A program made the position numbers and the translations under genes. The notes below the pieces were generated by a model. The model saw only the letters and a program-made list of their open reading frames with translations, was not told where the DNA came from and searched no databases. 64,000 nucleotides of DNA from contig NZ_FRCW01000005.1 of NCBI RefSeq assembly GCF_900143055.1, forward strand, positions 186,001 to 250,000. Direction: 5' to 3'. This DNA is from Fibrobacter sp. UWR3. Its GTDB lineage: Bacteria; Fibrobacterota; Fibrobacteria; Fibrobacterales; Fibrobacteraceae. This document shows, in pieces, positions 34,126 to 43,274 of the stretch (the first letter of the stretch is position 1; every line of letters begins with the position of its first letter).

Positions 34126-35988
34126 CTATGCCTTATTGAGACGATCCTGGATCATGTCGATGATTTCAGAGAGTTCCTTCGGGAGGTGCTTGCCGAACTT
34201 CGGATAGTGGTTTTCCTTAACGTCAGCGAGTTCCTTCTTCCAGCCTTCCACGTCAACCTTCGTGATCTGCGGGAGAGTTTCCTTATAGTAGTCAGCGAGA
34301 CCATCAGTATTGATGGCGCCTTCCTTCGGCATGTAACCGATCGGAGTTTCGACAGCGTTGTCAACACCGTTGCAGCGGTCGAAGATCCAAGCGAGCACGC
34401 GGCTGTTGTCGCCGTAACCCGGCCACATGAAGCCACCCGGAAGCTTTTCGTTGTTGGCATCCTTACGGAACCAGTTCACGTAGAAGATCTTCGGAAGCTT
34501 GTCTTCAGTGGACTTCTTACCGATTTCGATCCAGTGCTTGAAGTAGTCACCCATGTTGTAGCCGCAGAACGGGAGGATGGCGAACGGGTCGCGACGGATC
34601 TTACCGACCTGAGAGGCGTCAATCGTAGAGGCAGCGGTGATTTCGGAACCCACGATGGAGCCGAGGAACACGCCGTGGTTCCAGCTGAGGGACTGGTGGA
34701 CCAGAGGAATGGTGGACGGACGACGGCCACCGAAGAGGATTGCAGAGATAGGCACGCCTGCCGGATCTTCCCATTCCTTAGCAATGCACGGGCACTGCTT
34801 AGCCGGAGCGGTGAAGCGAGCGTTCGGGTGAGCCATTTCTTCGCCCTTAGGAGCCTTGTCCTTCGGGAGAGCGTCACGGGTCTTGCCCTTCCAGTCAACG
34901 AGCTTGCCCTTGGCCGGGTAGCCGATGCCTTCCCACCACACGTCGCCGTCTTCAGTGAGGGCGCAGTTGGTGTAAATGGTGTTCTTTTCTGCAGAGATAA
35001 GAGCGTTCTTGTTGGATTCTGCAGAAGTACCCGGAGCAACGCCGAAGAAGCCGGCTTCCGGGTTGATAGCGTAGAGACGGCCATCCTTACCAAACTTCAT
35101 CCATGCAATGTCGTCACCGATGGTTTCGACCTTCCAGCCCGGGATAGTCGGGATGAGCATAGCGAGGTTCGTCTTACCGCAAGCAGACGGGAATGCGCCA
35201 GTCACGTACTTGACTTCGCCCTTCGGGTTGGTGAGCTTGAGGATGAGCATGTGTTCAGCGAGCCAGCCTTCGTCGCGAGCGAGAACGGTAGCGATACGGA
35301 GAGCGAAGCACTTCTTACCGAGAAGAGCGTTTCCACCGTAGCCCGAACCGTACGACCAGATGAGGCGTTCTTCGGGGAACTGAGTGATGTACTTGTATTC
35401 AACGTCAGCGCAGGGCCAGATGCCGTTGTCGCTTTCGCATTCGCGGAGCGGCTTACCAACGGAGTGGAGGCACGGAACGAAGTCAGCGTTCACGTCTGCA
35501 TTGAAGATGTCGAGAACCTTCTTACCGGCGCGAGTCATGATGTCCATGTTGAGAACAACGTATTCGGAGTCCGTGACTTCGATACCGTTCTTGGAAATCG
35601 GGGAGCCGAGCGGGCCCATGCAGAACGGAATCACGTACATGGTACGGCCGTGCATACAACCCTTATAGAGCTTACGCATCGTCTGCTTGAGTTCAGACGG
35701 GTCGATCCAGTGGTTGGTCGGACCTGCATCTTCTTCCTTCACAGAGGAAATAAAGGTACGGGATTCGACGCGGGCCACATCAGACGGGAGAGAACGGAAC
35801 AGGTAGCAGTTTTCCTTCTTGGCGAGCTTCGTGGCGAGGCCAGCCTTGACGCACTTCTGCATAAGGGCATCGTATTCTTCCTTGGAGCCGTCAACGACAA
35901 CGACGTTGTCCGGTTCGCACATGGCAATCATTTCATTCACCCAAGTACTGATCTTCGGGTGCTTGATATCGTTAAGGGTAAGACTCAT
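34126..35988 (-). CDS. pckG: Phosphoenolpyruvate carboxykinase (GTP)
   Basis: 620 residues, GTP-type length. It interconverts oxaloacetate and PEP with GTP/GDP. In succinate-forming rumen bacteria it commonly runs in the carboxylating direction to feed fumarate reduction; that direction is inferred. Motifs: kinase-1a loop [12 protein letters not shown] (about 283-294), [21 protein letters not shown], the hyperreactive-Cys region within that P-loop, and [12 protein letters not shown]. The AT-rich leader contains TTAACGTTAA. It appears monocistronic, ending at a strong terminator. Confidence 0.97.
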   Translation of the reverse strand: MSLTLNDIKHPKISTWVNEMIAMCEPDNVVVVDGSKEEYDALMQKCVKAGLATKLAKKENCYLFRSLPSDVARVESRTFISSVKEEDAGPTNHWIDPSELKQTMRKLYKGCMHGRTMYVIPFCMGPLGSPISKNGIEVTDSEYVVLNMDIMTRAGKKVLDIFNADVNADFVPCLHSVGKPLRECESDNGIWPCADVEYKYITQFPEERLIWSYGSGYGGNALLGKKCFALRIATVLARDEGWLAEHMLILKLTNPKGEVKYVTGAFPSACGKTNLAMLIPTIPGWKVETIGDDIAWMKFGKDGRLYAINPEAGFFGVAPGTSAESNKNALISAEKNTIYTNCALTEDGDVWWEGIGYPAKGKLVDWKGKTRDALPKDKAPKGEEMAHPNARFTAPAKQCPCIAKEWEDPAGVPISAILFGGRRPSTIPLVHQSLSWNHGVFLGSIVGSEITAASTIDASQVGKIRRDPFAILPFCGYNMGDYFKHWIEIGKKSTEDKLPKIFYVNWFRKDANNEKLPGGFMWPGYGDNSRVLAWIFDRCNGVDNAVETPIGYMPKEGAINTDGLADYYKETLPQITKVDVEGWKKELADVKENHYPKFGKHLPKELSEIIDMIQDRLNKA

Positions 35989-36267
35989 TATGAGCTCCTG
36001 TTTGGTTTAACGTTAAGTTTCGATAATTTCGAACGCGATAAAATTTACAAAAAACAATGTCCAAATTGCAGGGGCGTTGGCAATTTTTTGAACTAAATCA
36101 CCCCATCCATCCGCCACACGCAGTCCGCCCCAAATACGGCGCTTGAAAAAATTTCACTTTTTTTGTTTTTTTTTGCTAAAAAGTTTACATTTCGGCCTGA
36201 AATTACATAAATTAGGCTTGTATACACGAAAAAGGGTTAATACCCCTCATTATAAGGTTATTGCTAT
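35989..36267. other. Divergent promoter region of pckG and glgC
   Basis: No gene seen. TTAACGTTAA (36007-36016) and the near-palindrome TTCGATAATTTCGAA lie on the pckG side. On the glgC side TTTACA (36184-36189) with ATAAAT 17 bases later is a weak promoter candidate, and a run of A/T tracts lies at 36150-36185. Confidence 0.45.
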
Positions 36268-37518
36268 ATGAGTTGGTCTTATTCTAGAGAACACCAGAAA
36301 AACATCCTTTGCATGATCATGGCCGGCGGTCAAGGCAGCCGTTTACAGCCCCTCACCCGCGACCGCGCGAAGCCTGCCGTCCATTTTGGCGGAACTTACC
36401 GCATTATCGACTTTGTGCTGAACAACTTCATCAACTCCGGCATCTTTAAAATCAAGGTCTTGACCCAGTTCAAGAGCGATTCCTTGAACAAGCACATTTC
36501 TGCCGCCTGGAATTTGAACGCCAGTTTGGACCAATATGTGGACTTGGTGCCTGCACAGATGCGCACTGGCGACGACTGGTACAAGGGAACGGCCGACGCC
36601 ATTTTCCAGAACATCAACCTGATTACCGACGAACGTCCGGACCTCGTGGCTATTTTCGGTGGCGACCACATCTACAAGATGGACATCAACCAGATGATTG
36701 ATTTCCACCTCTCCCGCGCCGCCCTTTTGACCATTGCCGCTATTCCGGTGCCGGTTTCCGAAGCGTCTGAATTCGGCATTATCGAAGTGGATGCCGACAA
36801 CCGCATGATCGGTTTCGAAGAAAAGCCCAAGAACCCCAAAGAAATGCCTGGCAACCCCGGCTACTGCCTCGCGAGCATGGGCAACTACATCTTCACGAGC
36901 AAGTTCCTGGTGCGCGAACTTTTGAAGGGAGCAGAGAACGGCGCGACCGACTTCGGCAAGCACATCATTCCTAGTTTGTACAAAGAATACCCGGTGTACG
37001 TCTACGACTTCAACACGAACATCGTGCGCGGCGAGCAGGCATCTACCAAGGGTTACTGGCGCGACGTGGGAACGCTCGACGCCTTCTTCGAGGCGAACAT
37101 GGACCTGTGTTCCGAAAACCCGCCGTTCGATTTGTACAACAACTACTGGCCTATCCGCACATTCAACTGGAACCAGCCGCCCGCCCGCTTCTTTGCCGGT
37201 GACGGCAACGCCCACCAGGGAGCGGCCATCGATTCCATCGTTTCTTCGGGTTGCATTATCGGCGGGGGCACCGTGGTAAAGAGCATTCTCTCCCCCGGCG
37301 TCACCATCCAGAAGGACGCCCTCGTGGAGGAATCCATCCTCTTCCCGAACGTGACCATCGGGCCGGGCGCGAAGGTGCGCCGCGCCATCGTCGAGAAGGG
37401 CCTGCACATTCCGGCCGGATTCCAGATTGGCTACGACCTGGAACGCGACAAGAAGCTCTTCCACGTGACAGAATCTGGCATCGTCGTCCTCGCGAAGGAC
37501 ACGATTATAAAGGCATAA
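36268..37518 (+). CDS. glgC: Glucose-1-phosphate adenylyltransferase
   Basis: 416 residues. It makes ADP-glucose, the committed precursor of glycogen, from glucose-1-phosphate and ATP. N-terminal nucleotidyltransferase domain: MIMAGGQGSRLQPLTRDRAK (pyrophosphorylase signature), FGGDHIYKMD, EFGIIEVD, FEEKPKNP (substrate-binding Lys), GYWRDVGT. The C-terminal left-handed beta-helix runs from about 325. Its substrate is the product of the GH94 enzyme encoded 3 kb away, linking cellobiose uptake to storage. Confidence 0.96.
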   Translation: MSWSYSREHQKNILCMIMAGGQGSRLQPLTRDRAKPAVHFGGTYRIIDFVLNNFINSGIFKIKVLTQFKSDSLNKHISAAWNLNASLDQYVDLVPAQMRTGDDWYKGTADAIFQNINLITDERPDLVAIFGGDHIYKMDINQMIDFHLSRAALLTIAAIPVPVSEASEFGIIEVDADNRMIGFEEKPKNPKEMPGNPGYCLASMGNYIFTSKFLVRELLKGAENGATDFGKHIIPSLYKEYPVYVYDFNTNIVRGEQASTKGYWRDVGTLDAFFEANMDLCSENPPFDLYNNYWPIRTFNWNQPPARFFAGDGNAHQGAAIDSIVSSGCIIGGGTVVKSILSPGVTIQKDALVEESILFPNVTIGPGAKVRRAIVEKGLHIPAGFQIGYDLERDKKLFHVTESGIVVLAKDTIIKA

Positions 37519-37576
37519 AAACATCACACCGAAGTCGCGGAAGCGACAAGCGTGTCCATGAATGTCGCAAGCAAGT

Positions 37577-37606
37577 AAAAACCCGCATCGGTTGATGCGG
37601 GTTTTC
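37577..37606 (+). terminator. glgC terminator
   Basis: AAAACCCGCATC-GGTT-GATGCGGGTTTT, perfect stem, T-rich tail. Confidence 0.9.
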
Positions 37607-37661
37607 TTCAACACATAGGAGAATATGCAAACACCCCGCACGGGGCATTTTATCCCAAAAA

Positions 37662-37686
37662 GAAAGCCCCGCACAAGGCGGAGCGA
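37662..37686 (-). terminator. Terminator of the 37707 nucleotidyltransferase gene
   Basis: Minus strand GCTCCGC-CTTGT-GCGGGGC followed by TTTCTTTTT. Confidence 0.75.
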
Positions 37687-37706
37687 AAACACGAATTTGC
37701 ACAAGG

Positions 37707-38630
37707 CTACTTGTGAACCACGGCGTTCTTTACGATGCCGCTAGAAATCTTCACGCCGTTCCAGACAATCGCGTCGCGAATCTCGACACCGGAAAGTTCG
37801 CAATCGTCACCGATGGCGACAAACGGGCCAATCTTGCAACCGTGAATCTTCGCGTTCTTGCCGATGTAGCACGGCGGAATGATTTCCACGCCCGGAACAT
37901 TCACGTCCTTGGAGTTGTCGTTGCGCTTCAGGATATGCGCGTTCGTATCGAGCAGCGTTTCCACGAGCCCGCAATCGAGCCAGCGGGAAACCGGAGCCGT
38001 CTTGAACTTGCACCCCTGCTCAATCATCATCTCGAGCACATCGGTGAGCTGGAACTCACCCTTGGTGCGAATATCGTTATCCATCAGGTACTTGAGGGCA
38101 GCCTTCAGCGCCTTCACGTCCTTGATGTAGTAAATGCCCACGATGGCCTCGTCACTCACGAACTCCTGCGGCTTTTCCACAAGGCGGTCAATAAGGCCTT
38201 CCTTGCCCACCACGGCAACGCCAAAGCGCTTCGGGTCCTCGACCTTATAGGTGTAGAGGATGTTTTCCTGCGCATCGTTCAGGATATTCAGGTCCGCCTC
38301 GAAAAGCGTATCGCCCAAGATAATCAGGAGAGGCTCGTCGTCGTTCACGTACGGGAGAGCAAGGCTTACCGCCTCGCCCAGCCCCTGCGGGTTGGACTGC
38401 ACCACGGTACGCACGGCGCCCCATTCGGGCTTCGACTTGAGGTACTCGTCCATCTTTTCGGCCTTGTAGCCGGTAATGAAAATCGTCTCAGAAGGCTTGA
38501 GGCACGAAGCGTCCTCGACAATCCAGTCGATAATTGTCTTGCCGGCAAGAGGCAGCAGGCACTTAGGACGATCCTCGGTGTACGGACGGAGTCTCAGACC
38601 ATTTCCGGCGACAGGCAATACAATTTTCAT
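37707..38630 (-). CDS. Sugar-phosphate nucleotidylyltransferase
   Basis: 307 residues. The N-terminal signature is LPVAGNGLRLRPYTEDRPKC with LLPLAGKTIIDW, then QGLGEAVSLALP, LGDTLFEAD and EKPQEFVSDEAIVGIYY, as in UTP/dTTP-glucose-1-phosphate transferases. The C-terminal part (about 240-305) has hexapeptide-type repeats (IPPCYIGKNAKIHGCKIGPF, VAIGDDCELSGVEIRD). It probably makes a nucleotide sugar for cell-surface polysaccharide; the exact sugar and nucleotide cannot be read. Convergent with glgC, each with its own terminator. Confidence 0.9.
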   Translation of the reverse strand: MKIVLPVAGNGLRLRPYTEDRPKCLLPLAGKTIIDWIVEDASCLKPSETIFITGYKAEKMDEYLKSKPEWGAVRTVVQSNPQGLGEAVSLALPYVNDDEPLLIILGDTLFEADLNILNDAQENILYTYKVEDPKRFGVAVVGKEGLIDRLVEKPQEFVSDEAIVGIYYIKDVKALKAALKYLMDNDIRTKGEFQLTDVLEMMIEQGCKFKTAPVSRWLDCGLVETLLDTNAHILKRNDNSKDVNVPGVEIIPPCYIGKNAKIHGCKIGPFVAIGDDCELSGVEIRDAIVWNGVKISSGIVKNAVVHK

Positions 38631-38763
38631 TCAGAGTTTCCTTCTATTCCTATTTATGCCCGAAGGCAAAAAATATGTACAAAGGTAAAAGATAATAAAA
38701 AAATACTAATTTGTCAATCAGCATTTTTGCTAAAAAAAGCAAAAAAACGGCACAATCAAAAAA

Positions 38764-38792
38764 AACACCCCATATTTGTACCATCGGGGTGT
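38764..38792 (-). terminator. Terminator of the thioesterase gene
   Basis: Minus strand ACACCCC ... GGGGTGT with an imperfect inner part and eight T following. The stretch 38631-38763 is AT-rich and appears to hold the upstream region of the 38630 gene. Confidence 0.75.
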
Positions 38793-38800
38793 AGCCCGGT

Positions 38801-39235
38801 CTACGCCCCTTCGACGTACAACTTCTTCATCTCGTCGGTCAGGGCCATAGGGCGGCCGCGGTTCAGGTCCACGAGCACCCACTGCGTCTCGGATTCGAAA
38901 ATCACCTTGCCGTCGGACACACGCTCGAACCTGCACTTGCGCAAGCTCGCCACGCGGCCATACGCCGCCACCCAAGTAGTCCCGCGGATTTCATCGCCCA
39001 GAAAAGCCTGGTTCTTGTACTCCACGTGCTGCACATGGATCATCCAGCCGGCGCCAAGGTTCTTCATGAGGGCCGTGCCGCCGACGGAATCGGAATGGGC
39101 AATCGCAATATCCTGAATCCACTTGACCGACCACACGTTGTTAAAATGGTGATTGTCGTCAATCATCTCGGGTGTCACCTTGAACACCTGCGTGAACTGC
39201 ATCGGGTTCACCGTATCTTCCATTGCAATAGCCAT
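38801..39235 (-). CDS. Hotdog-fold acyl thioesterase (4HBT-like)
   Basis: 144 residues with GGAGG six bases before the ATG. The hotdog-fold pattern is clear: VTPEMIDDNHHFNNVWSVKW (the active-site helix region, where relatives have D-x-x-G-H-x-N-N), MIHVQHVEYKNQAFLGDEIR, and RVSDGKVIFESETQWVLVD. Such enzymes hydrolyse acyl-CoA or acyl-ACP in the cytoplasm. HH replaces the usual GH. No tight partner gene; glgB starts divergently. Confidence 0.85.
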   Translation of the reverse strand: MAIAMEDTVNPMQFTQVFKVTPEMIDDNHHFNNVWSVKWIQDIAIAHSDSVGGTALMKNLGAGWMIHVQHVEYKNQAFLGDEIRGTTWVAAYGRVASLRKCRFERVSDGKVIFESETQWVLVDLNRGRPMALTDEMKKLYVEGA

Positions 39236-39344
39236 AAAAACCTCCGTTTGGGGGAAAGATAAAAAACATGACCTTCAGCGAACAAAGAAACTTTAACAAC
39301 TTGCGACTAATAACCAAGAACCAATGACTAATGACTAAAAACTA

Positions 39345-39374
39345 TTGACCAAAAACCTTTCTTTATGTTATATT
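39345..39374 (+). promoter_or_regulatory. glgB promoter
   Basis: TTGACC (39345-39350), 18-base spacer, TATATT (39369-39374), 55 bases before the ATG. It is preceded by near-repeats ATGACTA/ATGACTA. Confidence 0.7.
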
Positions 39375-39428
39375 TACAACGAAAAGTGCCACAGCCCGTT
39401 TTTTCACGGGTTGTCTAAAGGAGTATTT

Positions 39429-41645
39429 ATGGATTGGAACGATTTCACGAGCCTTTCTGCAGAAGACATGCAGGCTATCTGGGACTTCAAGACGAAGGAC
39501 CCGTTCTCTATCTTGGGTATCCACCCGCTCGAGACGGACAAGGGTATCAAGACGGTCATCCGCACGTACCAACCGCAGGCCGCCTACATCCGCGGTGAAT
39601 CCTGCGACGGCGAAGTGGAATTCGACTTCATGAAGCTCGGCGACACCGGGTTCTTCGAGGCCATCCTCGACATGGACTACGAGCCGTTCTTCTACAACCT
39701 GATTATCAAGCAGGGCGACGGCATCGAGTACACGCTCACCGACCCGTACGCCTTCCAGCCCGTACTTACCGAATTCGACCGCCACCTGATTTCGACCGGC
39801 ACGCACTACGAACTCTACCGCAAGCTGGGCGCGAACCTCGTGGAGCACCAGGGATTCAAGGGCGTGCAGTTCGCCGTGTGGGCCCCGAACGCACGCGCTG
39901 TCGCCGTCGTCGGCAACTTCAACAGCTGGGATGGCCGCCGCCACCAGATGCGCATGCTCGGCAGTTCCGGCATTTGGGAAATATTCATCCCGAACCTCGG
40001 CGAAAACGAACTGTACCGCTTCGAAATCCACGGCGCGGACGGAAACCTTCACGTAAAGATTGACCCGCTCGCAAAACTTGCGGAAGTCCGCCCGGCAACA
40101 GCCTCCATCACGACCCACCTCGACGGCTACGAATGGGGCGACGAACTCTACATGAAAACTCACTGGGCCACCAAGGTTTTCGGAAGCCCCATGAACATCT
40201 ACGAGGTGCACGCCGGTTCCTGGAGGCGCGACCCCGCGAACCCCGACCGCTTCCTCAACTGGGACGAACTTTCCGAACGCCTCATCCCCTACCTGAAGGA
40301 GATGGGCTACACGCACGTGGAATTCCTGCCGCTCGCGGAACACCCGCTCGATGAATCTTGGGGCTACCAGGTGACCGGGTACTACTCCCCCACGAGCCGC
40401 TACGGTACGCCCGACCAGTTCCGCCACTTTGTGGACCTTTGCCACCAGAACGAAATCGGCGTGATTCTCGACTGGGTGCCGGCGCACTTCCCGAAGGATG
40501 CACACGCGCTCGGCCGCTTCGACGGCACCGCCTGCTACGAGCACGCCGATCCGCGCCAGGGCGAACATCCGCACTGGGGCACCTACATCTTCAACCTGGG
40601 CCGCAACGAAGTCAAGAACTTCCTTATCGCAAATGCGATGTACTGGCTCAAGGAATTCCACTGCGACGGCCTGCGCGTAGACGCCGTAGCATCGATGCTC
40701 TACCTCGACTACGGCAAGGGCCCGGGCGAATGGGTGCCGAACAAGGACGGCGGCAACATCAACTACGATACCATCGAGTTCCTGAAGCACCTGAACAGCA
40801 TCATGGGCCGCTTGACCCCGCACGCCATCCTGATTGCCGAAGAATCCACGAGCTTCCCGAGTATCACGCGCCCGCCGGAGCAGGGCGGCCTCGGATTCCA
40901 CTACAAGTGGAACATGGGCTGGATGAATGACTTCCTGAGTTACATCGAGCACGAACCTATCCACCGCAAGTACCACCACAACCAGCTGACCTTCAGCATG
41001 ATGTACGCCTACAGCGAGAACTTCATCCAGGTGTTCAGCCACGACGAGGTGGTGCACGGCAAGGGCTCCATGCTCCGCAAGATGCCGGGCGACAACTGGC
41101 AGCAGTTCGCGAACCTCCGCCTCACCTATGCCTTCCAGTACGCGCACCCGGGCAAAAAACTCAACTTCATGGGCAACGAGTTCGGGCAGTGGCGCGAATG
41201 GAACGAGAAGCAGTCGCTTGACTGGCACCTCGTAAGCTGGGACAGCCACGGAAAGCTGCTGCAGATGATGAAGACGCTCAACCACCTGTACAAGGAAAAC
41301 GCCCCCTTCTGGGAAATCGACCACTACCACACCGGTTTCGAGTGGATCTGGTGCGACGATGCCGACAATTCCATCGTGAGTTTCGTGCGCAAGGACGACC
41401 ACGGGAACCAGATTCTGTGCGTGTTCAACTTCACGCCGGTCGTGCGCCGCGACTACCGTCTGGGTGCCCCCTCGCGCGGTGCATGGAAGGAAATCTTCAA
41501 CACAGACGCGAGCATGTTCGGCGGCAGTAACGTCGGAAACTTCGGTGAAGTCTGGACGGACGATATCCCGTGGCAGAACCGCCAGTGGAGCCTGAACATT
41601 CAGCTCCCGCCGCTCGGCGCGCTGTACTTCAGGCTGGAGCGCTAA
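39429..41645 (+). CDS. glgB: 1,4-alpha-glucan branching enzyme
   Basis: 738 residues from the ATG at 39429, which has AAAGGAG seven bases upstream; the longer frame is leader. It creates alpha-1,6 branches in glycogen. CBM48 domain about 130-215 (QFAVWAPNARAVAVVGNFNS), then the GH13 barrel: nucleophile in DGLRVDAVASM (D418), acid/base in LIAEESTSFP (E471), FSHDEVVHGKGSM, and a C-terminal beta domain ending GALYFRLER. Two damaged copies of this 3' end lie downstream at 44566 and 46741. The stop abuts the convergent 41646 gene with no gap. Confidence 0.97.
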   Translation: MDWNDFTSLSAEDMQAIWDFKTKDPFSILGIHPLETDKGIKTVIRTYQPQAAYIRGESCDGEVEFDFMKLGDTGFFEAILDMDYEPFFYNLIIKQGDGIEYTLTDPYAFQPVLTEFDRHLISTGTHYELYRKLGANLVEHQGFKGVQFAVWAPNARAVAVVGNFNSWDGRRHQMRMLGSSGIWEIFIPNLGENELYRFEIHGADGNLHVKIDPLAKLAEVRPATASITTHLDGYEWGDELYMKTHWATKVFGSPMNIYEVHAGSWRRDPANPDRFLNWDELSERLIPYLKEMGYTHVEFLPLAEHPLDESWGYQVTGYYSPTSRYGTPDQFRHFVDLCHQNEIGVILDWVPAHFPKDAHALGRFDGTACYEHADPRQGEHPHWGTYIFNLGRNEVKNFLIANAMYWLKEFHCDGLRVDAVASMLYLDYGKGPGEWVPNKDGGNINYDTIEFLKHLNSIMGRLTPHAILIAEESTSFPSITRPPEQGGLGFHYKWNMGWMNDFLSYIEHEPIHRKYHHNQLTFSMMYAYSENFIQVFSHDEVVHGKGSMLRKMPGDNWQQFANLRLTYAFQYAHPGKKLNFMGNEFGQWREWNEKQSLDWHLVSWDSHGKLLQMMKTLNHLYKENAPFWEIDHYHTGFEWIWCDDADNSIVSFVRKDDHGNQILCVFNFTPVVRRDYRLGAPSRGAWKEIFNTDASMFGGSNVGNFGEVWTDDIPWQNRQWSLNIQLPPLGALYFRLER

Positions 41646-43274
41646 CTACCACCAGCATTCTAAATTCATATACCGTAGTTGCCTCTTTCTCGGTTTCTCG
41701 CTCTTTACCTGTCCCGGATTCATCGAGACAAGACGCCACGTTAATCCAAGGGAAACGTAGGGCGAGTAACCGTCAGCTTGAGCAATATCGGATACATCCA
41801 TATTGTTAAGCCCGAATTTGAGCCGCAAGCCAAAGCGGCTATGTATGCGTGAACCTTCAACGGGCTTGCCTATGTAATTGGGGAACAGCAGGTCGAAGTA
41901 CATTCCCACTCCGTAGCGGAAGTACGGTTCGTGCGAATAATCGTCAGCGTCTCCATAGTTATACTCAAACGTGGACACCCCGATAGATGCGAATGCAGCA
42001 GACTCCACGTACCCAGTTTTCAGCCACAAGAATCCGAACTGTACATTTGCAGAAAAATCGTTAGCCGAGCAGGAATCGCATTCGGTATCAAGCACGACAA
42101 TTGACGAATTCATGCCAAATATCCACCGATTCATGAGAACGTTCGTCTCGAAATTCATATACAGTGAAGGGCTTACCCCAGAAAAATCTCCCCACAGGAA
42201 GGGACGTCCGAAATTTGTTGCAAAATCGAAAGCGAATTTATCTTCGGAAACGTACAAGCGTTCTGGAGGCTTATTTGCGGCAATTCGCTTAACCGTCTCG
42301 CAGACGCGCTCACGATTTTTTCCCGACAGGCCCTTCACCGATGCACAATACGAACCGTCTTCCACGAAATACTTTAACAAGGCGTTCAGGCGCGGGTCCA
42401 GCCCTTCCCCGTACTGAATGTTGTTGTAGCCGTCACGATAATACATTACGGAATCTTCATTTAGAATAAATTCATAATCCCGGTTCAAGACCTTAAGCAG
42501 AACGCGGGATCGGAGCGATAGGTCCGCCGAATCGGCCAAGGCGAGCGCGGCAGAATATTCACCCGCATTCACTAAGTCAAGCAGGCGTTTGCGCACGTCT
42601 ATCGCATAATGCGGTTTAATATCGTACTTCACGCGGAATGGAAAGTACCGGACATTTTCAAGAGACGAATCCAGCGACGGCACCGGATCGGAGAATCCGT
42701 CCAAAAAGAAGATGTATTTATTCTGCGAATTAGTTTGTAGCGAATGCTCCGGGAAAGGAATAAGCGCGAGCCGCTGGACAAGCGACCAGCCCGTAGAATC
42801 CCCGGAAATATCCGTCCCTACATACGCAAAAGTGAATATGGACTTTTTCGCTTCCCCGCTCGGAGCGACCCACGCACCGGTAGCCCTGTCATAAACCTTC
42901 TCGACAAGCAAGGTGTAATTCACCAGGTAAAAGCCTGTATCCCATCCCGTCAGGTTACGCAGTTCAAACGTTTTGCGGAATATTTCGGGAGCGCGGGAAA
43001 GGTCCTTTTCCTGTCGGTTCCTTTTCGTTTCTGCCCATCCGTGAAAGAAATTGAACAGGCGGGCGCTATCGCCTTCAAGCGTATATTTTCCGAGTTCTTC
43101 TTCAGGAACGATACGCATTCCCGTAATCGTCCCGTAAAATGCGGCAGGAGCTGTTTCAAGTTTCTTGACAACAGATTCCTGCTTGACAATGTCCCGGATA
43201 ATCACGAAGTCGGCATTGGCAAAGGCAAGCGAAACTACAGCAAGCAAGAATAAGAAAAGGCGCTTCAGAATCAT
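41646..43274 (-). CDS. Exported barrel-like protein D
   Basis: 542 residues with a signal peptide (about 1-19, ending SLAFA). The N-terminal 200 residues look like mixed soluble domains (LRNLTGWDTGFYLVNYTLLV); about 225-345 is helical; about 350-510 has barrel-like strands (VSPSLYMNFETNVLMNRWIF, FGFLWLKTGYVESAAFASIG, RFGLRLKFGLNNM) and the tail is charged. General architecture matches the cluster at 2-7.3 kb. It overlaps the next upstream gene by four bases. Low GC and plain codon use relative to flanking glgB fit acquired DNA. Function unknown. Confidence 0.7.
   Translation of the reverse strand: MILKRLFLFLLAVVSLAFANADFVIIRDIVKQESVVKKLETAPAAFYGTITGMRIVPEEELGKYTLEGDSARLFNFFHGWAETKRNRQEKDLSRAPEIFRKTFELRNLTGWDTGFYLVNYTLLVEKVYDRATGAWVAPSGEAKKSIFTFAYVGTDISGDSTGWSLVQRLALIPFPEHSLQTNSQNKYIFFLDGFSDPVPSLDSSLENVRYFPFRVKYDIKPHYAIDVRKRLLDLVNAGEYSAALALADSADLSLRSRVLLKVLNRDYEFILNEDSVMYYRDGYNNIQYGEGLDPRLNALLKYFVEDGSYCASVKGLSGKNRERVCETVKRIAANKPPERLYVSEDKFAFDFATNFGRPFLWGDFSGVSPSLYMNFETNVLMNRWIFGMNSSIVVLDTECDSCSANDFSANVQFGFLWLKTGYVESAAFASIGVSTFEYNYGDADDYSHEPYFRYGVGMYFDLLFPNYIGKPVEGSRIHSRFGLRLKFGLNNMDVSDIAQADGYSPYVSLGLTWRLVSMNPGQVKSEKPRKRQLRYMNLECWW

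Noticed and set aside
34186-36096. 636-residue plus-strand frame
   Set aside because: Antisense of pckG.
39363-41402. 679-residue minus-strand frame
   Set aside because: Antisense of glgB.
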